The position numbers and the translations under genes are program-made. The notes below the pieces were generated by a model, which saw only the letters and a list, made by a program, of their open reading frames with translations, had not been told where the DNA came from and did no database searches. Below, in pieces: positions 8,646 through 18,005 of a stretch of DNA of 64,000 bases; the first letter of the stretch is position 1, and every line of letters begins with the position of its first letter. The stretch comes from Ceratothoa steindachneri (lineage: Eukaryota; Arthropoda; Malacostraca; Isopoda; Cymothoidae): positions 80,734,919 to 80,798,918 of the forward strand of contig OZ018323.1 of the NCBI GenBank assembly GCA_963969495.1, written 5' to 3'.

Positions 8646-10772
8646 CTCTCTAAATATATATAATAAACAAATAAAAACTAATACTAATCTAATTATATTT
8701 CACAGGAGTGCCGTAACAAAGGCAATACTCCCACAACATCATCTGATCTGATCTGACAAAAACTTTGCTCCACATATGTGCTGCAAAGCCTGTGTCATAG
8801 CCTTAAGACGCTGGAGTGAGGGCAAAATGAACTGTTTGTCATTTGGTGTACCTATGGTGTGGAGAGAAGGCAAGGACCACATTACAGACTGCTATTTTTG
8901 CAGGACAAATCTTAAAGGTGAGATAATTACTTTAACAATATAGTCCTTGACAAATCTAGAAATGTTTATACAAATCTTTTGGTAGCCTATTAAAATTGTA
9001 ATTATGTATAAAAATAGTGCATTATGCTGGTAGAAAAATTGTGGTTAAATTGTATTTAAAAATTGTAAATTTACCTGGTATGAAAAATGTGTATAAAAAT
9101 GTGGAAACGAGGGTTGAGTGAATTAAAAGTATGTAAATTAAGTATGCAAAACTTTTTTTCAGGTGTCAATAAGAAGAACAAACACACTGTAGTCTATCCT
9201 GATGTTCCTTCTGCCATTAAACCACAACCACATGGTCCAGGAGTTCCAGTTCCTTCTCCACCTAAAAATACTGAGCTACAAGACAATATAGAAGATATAG
9301 AAGTGGATGACACTGACACTTCAGTGACATATCAGCCTACGTCTACAATGACTTGACTAGAGATCTTGGTCTTTCTAAAGAGAATGTACAACTTCTTGCA
9401 TCCCGTCTTAGTGAGAGCAACCTCCTCTCTCAAGAAACTACATACTTTTGGTTCAGAAATAGAGACGAAGAGTTTCGAAAGTTCTTTTTGCAGTTGATTC
9501 TTGCAGCTCTTTGGTGTATTGCAATGATGTAAAAGGTTTAATTGAGGCACTTGGCGTTCCTTACCAACCAAGTGAATGAAGGCTCTTTATTGATTCTTCT
9601 AGCAGAAGTTTGAAGGCAGTACTCTTAAATATTGGCAATAAAATGGCATCTGTACCTATTGGCCATTCAGTTCAGTTAACAGAAAGCTACAAAAATATGA
9701 AAGTATTGATTAATACAATCAAGTACTCTAACCAGAACTGGTTAATATGTGGTGATCTCAAGGTAAGATATATTTTACTTTATGGAACTTGTTAAATATT
9801 TCAAGGAATGTTTGTTTCTAAATACCAATGACAGAAGGATATTATACACATATTAGTTTCTCCCTACCCCTAATAAACTTAGTGAAAATTGCCTATGCAA
9901 AAAATAGAAGTTCTTAGAAACCATGTACATCAATATGCATCAATATGGCCAAGCTTTTAAGTATCTACTGCAAAACTTCCCACAGATCAGTGATGCCAAG
10001 CTCCATGCAGGCATATTTGATGGTCCCCAAATTAGAACTCTGTTAAAGGACAAGCATTTTTACACCAATATGGAAGCCAGTGAACAAGAAGCATGGGGAG
10101 CGTTTAGTAAAGTAATCAACGGTTTTCTGGGAAATAAAAGAAGCTCAGAATATATCTCACATGTAAATGAGCTTATGAAAAGCTTCGAAAAAATGGGAGC
10201 TCGCATGTCGATAAAAATGCATTTTATCCAGTCACATCTTGACTATTTTCCGGCAAACTGTGGAGATTATAGCGAGGAACAAGGAGAAAGATTTCACCAA
10301 GACATAAAGACGATGGGACATCAACATGTTAGCTGACTATTGCTGGTGTCTTAAACGCGACGAACCAACATCGCTTCACAAGCGGAGGTCATCAAGGACT
10401 TCTTTTCTTGGAAAATAGTTTCTTTGCACTCCTGGGTAAGCTCATAAGTAGTCTGTAAGTTTAAAATTAATTAAAAGAAAGTCGAATTGAGTCAGTATTT
10501 TTTTTATTACAAGTAATTGTAATTTATTAAATAACTTTTATATAAATAAGGGATTTTTTCAAAAATGGCCCTTTTCTAAAAACAGTAGTGCACTGTATCT
10601 CAAAAACCAGACCTGATTGAGCTAAATGAATGTCATATTTCAATTTAGGAGAACAATTTCGTTAGGAATCACTAAAGAAAACCGAAGGAACAGAAATTAT
10701 TTTTCAAACGCAGGCCTGTGTTATTGGCCGGACCGCTCATCTACATATTTACCCACAATGTAATAGAGAATG

Positions 10773-11335
10773 TAACATAACATAACATAATTTCGCAAAT
10801 AACAAAAGACACAGGGGCCTATCAAAGGTCAAGCCATATCTGTCAAAAAGCACCCACAAAATGCATCCATATGATCGTGTCAGATCATGCATCTACAATA
10901 TAAAATTTAAACAATCCATAGGATTGTGTTCGATCATCATCATCATCATGGTACAGGCTCATGAGGTAATCCTGTAGTCGCCCGATCATTGTTATGAAAA
11001 TTTCTATGATGCTGGCTACGTGTAGCTATACCAGTTGGCTTCATAACATAACATAATTTCACGGATGACAAAAGCCACAAGGGCCTATCAAAGGTCATCC
11101 GCATCCGTCAAAACCCACCCACAAAAAGCACCATCGTCAGGGGAAGACACAATCAAAGTCCCCCACAATATAATATAACAGATGACAAAAGCCACAAGGG
11201 CCCATCATAGGTTATCTGAGTCAAATGGCCTCTTTTTTAAGGCACCCAAACTCCCAAGAAAACTACATCCAGAGGTCAGACTCTTCCCTCCTCCCTTTTG
11301 CCAAGTCGGAAACATCTAGTGATATTGTCTGCACT
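10773..11335 (-). mobile_element. 3' ends of CR1-like LINEs with (TTATG)n tails
   Basis: Two 3' termini on the minus strand stand in series, at 10775 and at about 11041. Each reads on the minus strand as GGCCYTTGTG(G/T)CTTTTGT followed by a (TTATG)n microsatellite tail. The 11041-11275 unit matches 45835-46065 nearly base for base and resembles 16196-16290. Such short-repeat tails are typical of CR1-type LINEs. A (CAT)n run lies at about 10936-10953. Confidence 0.75.
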
Positions 11336-11339
11336 GAAA

Positions 11340-11975
11340 TCATCCATTTCCAGCTTTATCATGGCCTCTAAATACTTTCAAATTGGTTGAGACACTTTCC
11401 TTAGCTCTATAAACAATAATATTGAGCTTTCTCTGCTCATCCTCCCTTAAGTCACTCATAACTCTCTCTCTCATGTTAAAAATTTCCGAGGTTATGTCAG
11501 TATGACTGTCAACACTTACAGTAGAAGTAGTGCCTTTGCCTTGTTGTTGGTCTCTACTATATGTGTTCTCTAAATCCATGCATTTAGCCTCTAAGCTACC
11601 CAATCTTATTTCCATATCTTTTCTTTCTTTCTTTTCCCCATCTGCATTTTCCCTTAACTCTGTTATCTCAACTTCCATCGCTTTCTGTTTCGATTCCAGC
11701 TCCAATTGTTGCTCTCGTAGTTGCTGGATGGTTTTAAACATTTTGTTGTACCCATTTTTGCATGAGTTGCATAGCCAAAGAAATTGCTTTCCTGCTTTTT
11801 CATCATTTATAAAGTTGTGTACTGCTTCTGGTATGCCTTCACATTCTATATGGAACCATAGCTCACATACCTCACATCTGATGGATTTGCTGTAATCTTT
11901 TACCATTTCTCCACACCCCGAACATAAGTCACTATGTTTCCTCTTCTTTTCCCTTACAGGTAGGTTATTTGTCAC
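11340..11975 (-). pseudogene. CR1-like LINE ORF1 with PHD finger and coiled coil
   Basis: The frame starts at ATG 11975 and encodes 211 residues. A PHD/RING-like finger covers residues about 17-72, with CSGCGEMV, CEVCELWFHIECEGI and LWLCNSC supplying the Cys4-His-Cys3 pattern. A long charged helix from about residue 75 to 140 is predicted as a coiled coil by its Glu/Lys/Leu spacing. Near the C-terminus, EDEQRKLNIIVYRAKES resembles the start of the esterase-less CR1 ORF1 nucleic-acid-binding region. In CR1 elements ORF1 proteins of this type bind element RNA. The frame runs out at 11340 directly into the 3' end sequence, so most of ORF1's end and all of ORF2 are missing here. This fragment is not in the normal order with the endonuclease piece at 12128-12514. 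Confidence 0.7.
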
Positions 11976-12127
11976 TTTATCCTTTTGCCTGGTCCCCCCA
12001 ACACTGCTCCTGGACTATGTTTAATATAGTCTTAAAAGTGTCCAATATCCCATAAGTATTCTGCCCCCTGAATTCTATATCCCACCTAATCTGATTTAGC
12101 AAGTTTCATAATTTATTGTACTCTCAC

Positions 12128-12540
12128 CTAAAAATTTTGAGGTTTTGTGGAGTTTGTTGATGTTCTACCTTTCACTATTCCCAAGTTAAAATGAACCATC
12201 TGATGATCACTATTTCCCAATGCTTTCCTGACAGTCAATTCCTGAATCAAGTAATTATCACTTGAAAGAACCAGATCTAAGATATTGGTACCCCTTGTTG
12301 GCTTATTAACAAATTGAGTAAAAAAAATATCCTCAAAGCATTCTATAAACTTACAACTTGCTCTATCCCTTCCTATCATATTTTCCCAGCCCACAGAATT
12401 TAAATTAAAGTCACCAAGAATAACTGTATCTACTTCACATCCCTTCCTTATTTCCCTGATCATTAGCTCATCAATACATTCAGTTTGTCCAGGTGGTCTG
12501 TAAAAGGCTCTCAAGGGTATTAGCCTATTTTCTACTGACC
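12128..12540 (-). pseudogene. CR1-like LINE endonuclease fragment
   Basis: The minus-strand frame 12514-12128 reads FYRPPGQ, then ILGDFNLNSVGWEN, then LDLVLSSDNYL and GNSDHQMVHF. These are the Y-R-P-P, G-D-F-N, L-D-L-V-L and S-D-H boxes of the apurinic-type endonuclease of CR1/Jockey LINEs, in order and with usual spacing. The N-terminal third is missing and the reading stops before the RT. It lies upstream (on the minus strand) of an ORF1 fragment, the reverse of the normal gene order, so two separate insertions or an inversion-free deletion must be involved. Confidence 0.8.
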
Positions 12541-12559
12541 CTAATATCTATCCACAGTG

Positions 12560-13495
12560 ACTCAACTTCTTTGGGTAAGAAAACAAGAGGGTGTGCTATA
12601 TGCCTGCTTTCTTTATATAGAGAAAGCCTTTGATAGAGTTGATAGAACAAAATTGTTTGAAAGACTAAGAGACTTGGGAATGGATGCAAGTACAGTAAAC
12701 CATCCATATAACAAACTATATTGGGGTGGGGAATAATTTTTTAAAGCTAAAAGTTCATTAAACCCTATGGGCATTAAAAGCAATGGAAATAACGAACCAA
12801 GTTTGTTATGGATATGTAATACGTAAAGGATGAAAGCAAACTATAAGTTGAGACTGCAAGGGATAGGAATAGAGACATCTGCAGGCTATGTGTATGCTGC
12901 CTACGATAGGAATGAGTGTCGCAAAAAAGTAAGAGTGGATACGAAATATGAATTAGAAGCAATTTATATAGAGGACAGAGCAAAAGGAAAGCTGAAACAA
13001 AAAAAATATTCAGATTCAGGAGAAGAAGAATAAATGGAAAGAGAAGTCTGAACGTATACAGAGGAAAAAAGGAGCCTTGCATTGAGAATATGTAGGATGG
13101 GAGTTTTGAAAGCCAGCTACTATTCAAGGCACGGACTGGATCCTTGGAGTTGAAGGGAAGGACATACAGATGGATTGCAGGAGAGGACAGATGCAAATGG
13201 TGCCTATTGGGGCAGAGAGAATCTATAGAACATTTGATTGTGGAATGTGTGGGCCACAGTCTCGAAAGAGAGAAATTGAAAGAAGAATTGGTGATAGAGC
13301 TGGGAAGAGAAAAGTGGGAGGAGGTGGAGAGAAGGGATGATTATGGACTGAGTGTGGTGCTAGGATTTGAGTGTGGAAAAAAAGATATAGATGATAAGAG
13401 AATAAGAATAGTAAAAGCAACAAAGAAATTTTGGCAGTGTGTGTGGAAGAAAAGAAATGAACAAGGCTAATACACTATTTCTCTTCTCCACAGAA
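12560..13495 (+). pseudogene. Non-LTR retrotransposon RT, palm start and C-terminal domain (host element, parts 2 and 3)
   Basis: This continues the LINE that begins at 5294. The frame at about 12568-12720 reads GKKTREGVLYACFLYIEKAF, then DRVDRTKLFERLRDLGMDAS, which is RT motif A with its first catalytic position changed (F-L-Y-I-E in place of F-x-D). A deletion near 12760 removes the catalytic Asp-Asp region. The C-terminal domain follows at 12830-13470 in two frames. It ends with a CCHC finger CKWCLLGQRESIEHLIVEC and a basic tail KKFWQCVWKKRNEQG. The gap from motif A to the thumb and at least three frameshifts make it non-functional. Confidence 0.8.
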
Positions 13496-14144
13496 AATAA
13501 ATGCCATATCCCGATACAAAGGGTGGCTCAACAACCTGAACCTGAGGATTAAAATTTCACAAAGTAAAAATATATTTTCCAAAAGAATAACTACATTATT
13601 ATTAAGTCCAGAAGTTGAAAATGACATTGTTGGCATTATTTTAAGAATTAAAAACGTGTTTGAAAATTAAAAAATTGTGTTAAAACAAATCTTATTATCT
13701 TATCCTATCTCGCTATATATTTATATATATATATATATATATCAGTGGGAGAAAAACCCTAGAGTGCAAACGTTACAATCAGAATCTGCTTAAAATATAA
13801 GATTTTACATGGTTACTTTTAAACCAGAAAATGACCTCTGTGAAAGAAAATGTGCAATTAAAATTGTTGAGTGTGGATTTCATCAAAACAAAAGTTTCCA
13901 TTAAAGAATTGATTCAGGTAACTTAATTTTACACTAGTGTCTGGCTTTTGTAAATAAAGGATTCGCTGTGTTCTAGTGTAGACGTTTCCTTATATATTTA
14001 TGTTTTCCAAATTTATTTCTACATATTGACTGACCTCATATAATATAGTTTTAAAACTGCACGCAATGGGCGAATAAATTTGGCTCAACTCAGTCAAACC
14101 TCCATCTAGACTCAGCCATTTTAGCCTCATTCATCTCCCATCAC
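13496..14144. other. AT-rich stretch without recognised gene
   Basis: A short (TA)n run lies at about 13725-13742. No open frame with recognisable motifs is present on either strand. Part of it may be the 3' untranslated end of the LINE that finishes at 13470. Confidence 0.4.
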
Positions 14145-14279
14145 CTGCCAACTAATAATTCTAGTTAATACTTCAATATAGGCGCTCGGTTGCTTTTGTA
14201 CGTTTCTCCCATAATGATCTTGATCCACAGGTGGGTGACCACCAATTGGCAATCCCTCTGGCTTTTGTATTGGCACTAC
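14145..14279 (-). other. Candidate spliced exon of unknown gene
   Basis: On the minus strand a 135-base open segment encodes 45 residues, including KPEGLPIGGHPPVDQDHYGR, then NVQKQPSAYIEVLTRIISWQ. It is preceded by a good acceptor (TGTTTCCCTGTCCTCACAG) and followed by CAG|GTGATG, a plausible donor. The length is a multiple of three, both ends are phase 0, and there is no stop in this frame. I do not recognise the protein. It could be a host exon, an exon of an intron-bearing transposon, or chance. No neighbouring exon is evident. Confidence 0.3.
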
Positions 14280-14384
14280 CTGTGAGGACAGGGAAACAGT
14301 TAGTATTGTCTTAATGTTACCTGCCTACAAACACATTCTGACCTTCCATACACTCTCCAGGAAATCTTTCTCTGCTATAATCAC

Positions 14385-15610
14385 TCATTCATTTTTCTGG
14401 TCACAGAGCCCCAACAGAATAAGCAGCCATTCTCTTCCACTCTTTTCTATCACCTCATTCATTTCGCATCCCATTTCATTCAGGATGACCTGCATCATTT
14501 CCATTCTCTCACTAACATACTTGTCGCATTCCAACATGACATGCTCTACTGTTTCATCCTCACTCATGTCACACATTTTACTGCCAAACTGACCATCTGT
14601 AACTTCTTGCATTCACATTTATACATTGTATCCTAGCACGGAAGAGAAGATCACCACCCGAGCTTCCATCATACCAGCTTTATACCTTGGCGCCTTTTTC
14701 TCCTTGTATAGCTCTAGTGTCCTCTTTCTCTCCATCTCATCCATCCACTTCCTTTGAGCCACATCTTTCACCACTTTGTCTATTTCATTTTTCCACTTTC
14801 TCCCATCCCAGTTATGTCCCTTCCCATTTGCATTCAACATTGTCCACTCATACAAACTAAAGTTTGCTAGTAATCTACATACATTTGTCATCCTCAAGCA
14901 CCTCTTATTCCACCTGCTACTGTTCTCATTCCACAAATAAACCTTTTGTGCCAATCTTGTATCCTCCATTCGTTCCAGTCTAATCTTATATCTCAAAGAT
15001 GCTTTCATATACCTTTTTCTAAAAGTACTCCATCCCATGTTACCTCTCACACCCTCAATCCCTGCATACCTAGGTGCGTTCAGTGCTATTCTTCCTACCC
15101 TATTTTGCCCAGTCTCTAGCTTGTGTATTTCCTTCTTCTTCCAAGCTATCACATCCATACCATACATAATATTTAGCACTGCCACACTCTTCCATACTTC
15201 TCTCACCACATCATACTTACTAACCCTAATCCTAGCTGCACTGCCCAATCTACCTACCCATTGGTTAGTCATACTAATCTTCTCATTCTTCATTTTCTTA
15301 CTGCCTTTTGAGCTTATCCACACTTCTAAGTACTTGTATTCTTCAGTCTGCTTTAATACATTTTCTCCAATTTTCCATGTAGCATACCTGTCATTCTCTA
15401 ACCTATTTACTAACACCAGAATCTCTGCCATACTCATTTACAACATCTAGCAACCTTTGCAACTCTTCTGCTATCTCACTCATCGCTATCACATCATCTG
15501 CATTACACATCAACAGGCATATCTTTTCATTCGTCCTCTTGATTCCACCAGCCCCAAGGAATGTACTACCCACAGAGACTGCCAGGAATGACTTACTAAG
15601 TACCTATCTA
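14385..15610 (-). pseudogene. Non-LTR retrotransposon RT C-terminal half
   Basis: Starting near 15570 on the minus strand the frame reads EKICLLMCNADDVIAMSEIA, the RT catalytic box with Asn in place of the usual Tyr or Phe before A-D-D. After a stop near 15437 the 272-residue frame 15437-14619 holds YATWKIGENVLKQTEEYKYL, VLNIMYGMDVIAWKKKE and the long basic thumb region. A further frame at 14612-14385 ends in MCDMSEDETVEHVMLEC, a degraded C-terminal zinc finger (the first Cys pair is now M-C-D-M). It resembles the + strand LINE at 5294-13495 in its thumb vocabulary, so they may belong to one family in opposite orientations. Confidence 0.75.
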
Positions 15611-15689
15611 TTTGGAAACATACAAGGGCTACACACTGCCAACAAACCAAGAATATCCTCTGGGTAAAGATTCATTTTAACACATTTTC

Positions 15690-15893
15690 GCACAGTAATT
15701 TAAAAATGTGTTTTTCTTATGCAATTTTATGTGTACTTTTAGATCTGACACTCGTTTTTTCCGCAAATGCATACTTTTTTCATAATTGGCCCAATTCCAT
15801 ACTGGGAAAAGTATGCATTTCCAAAAAAAAGGATTTTCAGATCTAAAAAATGCACATAAAACTGCATAAGAAAAACCCATAAAAATCATTTAA
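15690..15893. repeat. Palindromic (foldback) repeat with ~80-base arms
   Basis: The left arm runs through TTTTTCTTATGCAATTTTAT, ACTTTTAGATCTGA and AAATGCATACTTTT. The right arm is its reverse complement with scattered mismatches and ends at about 15890. The loop is about 25 bases. There is no coding capacity. A partial copy is at 3974-4065. Such structures are typical of foldback elements or MITEs derived from them. Confidence 0.75.
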
Positions 15894-15899
15894 AAGATC

Positions 15900-16195
15900 C
15901 AGAACCGGATCAGACCTAACCTGGTAATTTAAGGTTAGGCTATTTCCGCAAAAAATATATATTTTTTTTAGGTACTTTAGAAATGGGGGGCTTTACCCCC
16001 ATACCTCCCACCATGCAACTTAAAAAAACCCTTGTAATATTTGTAAATCGAAAGCCTACCATAAAATTTGAATGCACATGGAGATTGTTAAATGTCGTTA
16101 GGCCTCTAGTTTGAATAAAAGCTTTGGCAGAAAACGGTTTATAAATAAAAGACTAGCACTTGGTTGAATGCAGGCATTAGAAAGAAACTTGCCCT
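15900..16195. repeat. Remnant related to MITE-2 interior
   Basis: The blocks TTAGGCTATT, a TATATTTTTTTTAG run, ACTTTAGAAATGG, a CCCC-rich tract, CAACTTAAAAAAA and CTTGTAATATT appear in the same order as on the opposite strand at about 45570-45725 inside MITE-2. No inverted ends are preserved here. Confidence 0.5.
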
Positions 16196-18005
16196 ACATA
16201 ACATAACATAATTTCATGGATGAGAAAAGCCACAAGGGCCTATCAAAGATCATCCACATCTATTAAAATCCACCCACAAAATGCATCCATAGGATTGTGT
16301 CAGATCATGCATCTACAATATGCAATTTAAACAATCCAGAGAATTGTGTCAGATCATGCATCTACAATATGCAATTTAAACAATCCAGAGAATTGTGTCA
16401 GATCATGCATCTACAATATACAATTCAAACCATACATAGGAATGTGCCAAAAACAAAAAGCATCATCATCAAGACTCGTCAAAATCCAAATCAACCACAG
16501 GAATGTGTCAAGAACGTCCCTAAAAGTTAACCCTCCCTTCCCATATAATCATCTAATATGCGTTTGAATACATTCAAGTTTGGACTGTCTACCCTCTCAG
16601 ATGGCAAACTATTTCAGTAATCTACCACTATTGGTGAAAAAATATTTTCTAACATCCAACCTGCATCTCTGTTTTTTAATTTTTAAGTGGTGACCCCAAC
16701 CCTATTACTACTTTACAACTCAAATATCTTGCTAAACTCCAACTTATTAAACCCAGAACAGATTTCAAAAAGCTCAATCATATCTCCCCTCACACATCTT
16801 CTCTCAAATGAGAACATATTTAGTACCCTCACTCTATTCAAGGTGCTTCAGGGAAGGTATTATTTTTGTTGCCCTCTTTTGTACTGACTCTAGCAGGTTG
16901 ATGTCATGTCTAAAATGTGGTTACCATGCTTGTATACAGTACTCTAAATGTGGCCTAACATATGAGTTGTAGAGTTTAAGGATAACCATCTTTATTCTTG
17001 TAGCTAATATTCCTGTTAATGTATCCTAGCACCCTATTTGCTCTATTTTTTGCCTCAATACACTGCTTTGAAATATTCAGTGACCTATCTACTACTCTGC
17101 CTAAGTCCTCATCCTCAACTGAATTCAGCCAATGTCCATTCATTTCATAGCTAAATTCCCTATTATCTTTTCCCATGTTAAGAACTTTGCATTTTTTAAG
17201 GTTAAAAGTCATTTGCCATTTCTGAGCACAAGCTAATAACTTATTTAAGTCACTCTGCACTTTAAAGCTACCCTCCATTTTTTTTACTACACCTGCCAAT
17301 TTAGTGTCATCAGCAAAAATTGACACTGCTATTTACAGCCTCCCCAAGATCATTTATATAAACTATGAATAATAAAGGGCCTAGAACGGATCCCTGATGT
17401 ATGCCACTGATAACATCCCTCCACTGTGACCTCACCCGATTCAGCACAACTCTGTTTCCTGTCTTTCAGCCATTCAATTATCCAATTCAAAACTCTACCA
17501 CATATCCCATGCATTTTTAATTTGTGAACTAGTCTCCTATGTGGAACCTTATCAAAAGCTTTGCTAAAATCTAAGTAAATTACGTCAACATTCTCCCTTA
17601 TCTAATTTTTTAGTAACATAATCCATAAAATCCAGTAAATTTGTTAACACGATCTACCTCTTCTAAACCCATGCCGAACATTATTTATTAACCTACCACA
17701 CTCTAGATGGTCAGAAATCCCCTTAACTATCTAATCAAGAATTTTACAAATGATAGAAGTTAAGCTTACAGTGCTAAAGTTATTTGGGTCCTCTTTACTT
17801 GCCTTTTTAAAATTGGCACTATATTTGCTAATTTCCAATCATTAGGTATTTCTCCAAACTCTAGTGATCTAGTATATTCTTCTCAAGAGCTACTGCAATA
17901 CTATCTACACCTTCTTTGAGTAACCTAAAATGAATCTGTCTGGGCCAGATGACTTTCTAGTATTTAACTCCAATATAAGCCCTTTAATTATTTTCCTGTT
18001 CACAT
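16196..18005 (-). pseudogene. CR1-like LINE: RT palm to 3' end with (TTATG)n tail
   Basis: On the minus strand the sequence begins near 17990 in the RT finger region and passes through FGEIPNDWKLANIVPIFKKG-like residues near 17830. It continues to DVIYLDFSKAFDKVPHRRLV at about 17560, WIIEWLKDRKQ, then SIFADDTKLAGVV at 17324, the F-A-D-D catalytic box. The thumb frame 17326-16976 follows with LNKLLACAQKWQMTFNLKKC and EDLGRVVDRSLNISKQCIEA. Frameshifts and stops interrupt the region before the F-A-D-D box. The 3' untranslated region has a minisatellite and a (TTATG)n end at 16196. Motifs fit the CR1 clade. No ORF1 or endonuclease is attached. Confidence 0.85.
16294..16450. repeat. 49-bp minisatellite in a CR1-like 3' region
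   Basis: The unit GTGTCAGATCATGCATCTAC plus AATATGCAATTTAAACAATCC and a short tail repeats three times at a 49-base period. A single diverged unit is present at about 10877-10926 in the other CR1 3' end, so the array expanded within the element family. Confidence 0.85.

Larger units (their letters stand above)
6499..8754 (+). mobile_element. A-rich LINE with the reverse transcriptase core deleted
   Basis: The insert interrupts the Cys-rich gene between its first and second Cys pairs. The left junction carries a near-perfect hairpin (TTTGGCTTTC / GGAAGCCAAA, about 6503-6522). The right end is an imperfect (ATCTG)n tail ending at 8754. Between them are three A-rich open frames on the + strand that together make an endonuclease end, a basic helical linker and an RT C-terminal domain. 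The base composition of the frames is extremely rich in A on the coding strand, unlike the GC-rich LINE-X copies in this window. Confidence 0.75.
6400..10415 (+). pseudogene. Cys-rich protein of a multi-copy invertebrate family, candidate transposase (interrupted by a LINE)
   Basis: The start ATG at 6400 opens MNRKYKNSPDRFCFVCGKVT, a Cys-x2-Cys pair typical of the family's N-terminus. The LINE at 6499-8754 interrupts it. It resumes with DKNFAPHMCCKACVIALRRW and IPMVWREGKDHITDCYFC-like residues to 8917. A GT-AG intron spans 8918-9162, and splicing (phase 1) joins LK to GVNKKNKHTVVYPDVPSAIK exactly. The next exon (9163-9762) has a premature TGA and frameshifts but keeps RLFIDSSSRSLKAVL, VPIGHSVQLTESY and NWLICGDLK before a GTAAG donor. 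The central segment is missing. A last part from about 9940 reads KLHAGIFDGPQIRTLLKD, then SHLDYFPANCGDYSEEQGER, then after a frameshift NMLADYCWCLKRD. I recognise the family from repeated sightings in arthropods, cnidarians and others, where it is usually labelled uncharacterised. A transposase role is inference from the flanking inverted ends. Confidence 0.65.
6055..10725 (+). mobile_element. DNA transposon with ~100-bp terminal inverted repeats, TATT flanks and a spliced multi-exon gene
   Basis: The left end 6059-6178 and the reverse complement of 10586-10721 align over roughly 110 bases. Shared landmarks are ACAC(T/A)GG(T/C)CTGC at the tips, GTGATTC(T/C)TAA, TCTCCTAAAT, and CTCAATCAGGTCT(A/G)GTTTTT. 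TATT stands immediately outside both tips (6055-6058 and 10722-10725), a likely 4-bp target duplication. Inside, on the + strand, is a broken gene for a Cys-rich protein of a family that is multi-copy in many invertebrate genomes (see the entry at 6400). A LINE (6499-8754) is inserted into its first exon. The association of that protein with defined inverted ends suggests it is the transposase or an essential element protein. The superfamily is not clear to me. Confidence 0.7.
5728..10754 (-). mobile_element. MITE-1, copy B, inverted relative to copy A and split by a larger DNA transposon
   Basis: The two ends are GGTAAACATGTAGACGAGCGG at 5728 and the complement of GGGTAAATATGTAGATGAGC ending at 10754. 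Between 5728 and 6054 the blocks of copy A appear in reverse complement, including the TTTCGTCCGTGTTCCAAAAT block at about 6030-6050. The short remaining arm is at 10726-10754. Removing the inserted 6059-10721 element and one TATT copy reunites the arms. Outside the MITE, the triplet AAT stands on both sides. Deleting the MITE with one AAT makes the LINE frame read QNVIEN, which fits a 3-bp target duplication. Confidence 0.8.

Noticed and set aside
10937..10953. (CAT)n run as a regulatory repeat
   Set aside because: Short microsatellite inside a LINE 3' region; no reason to assign a function.
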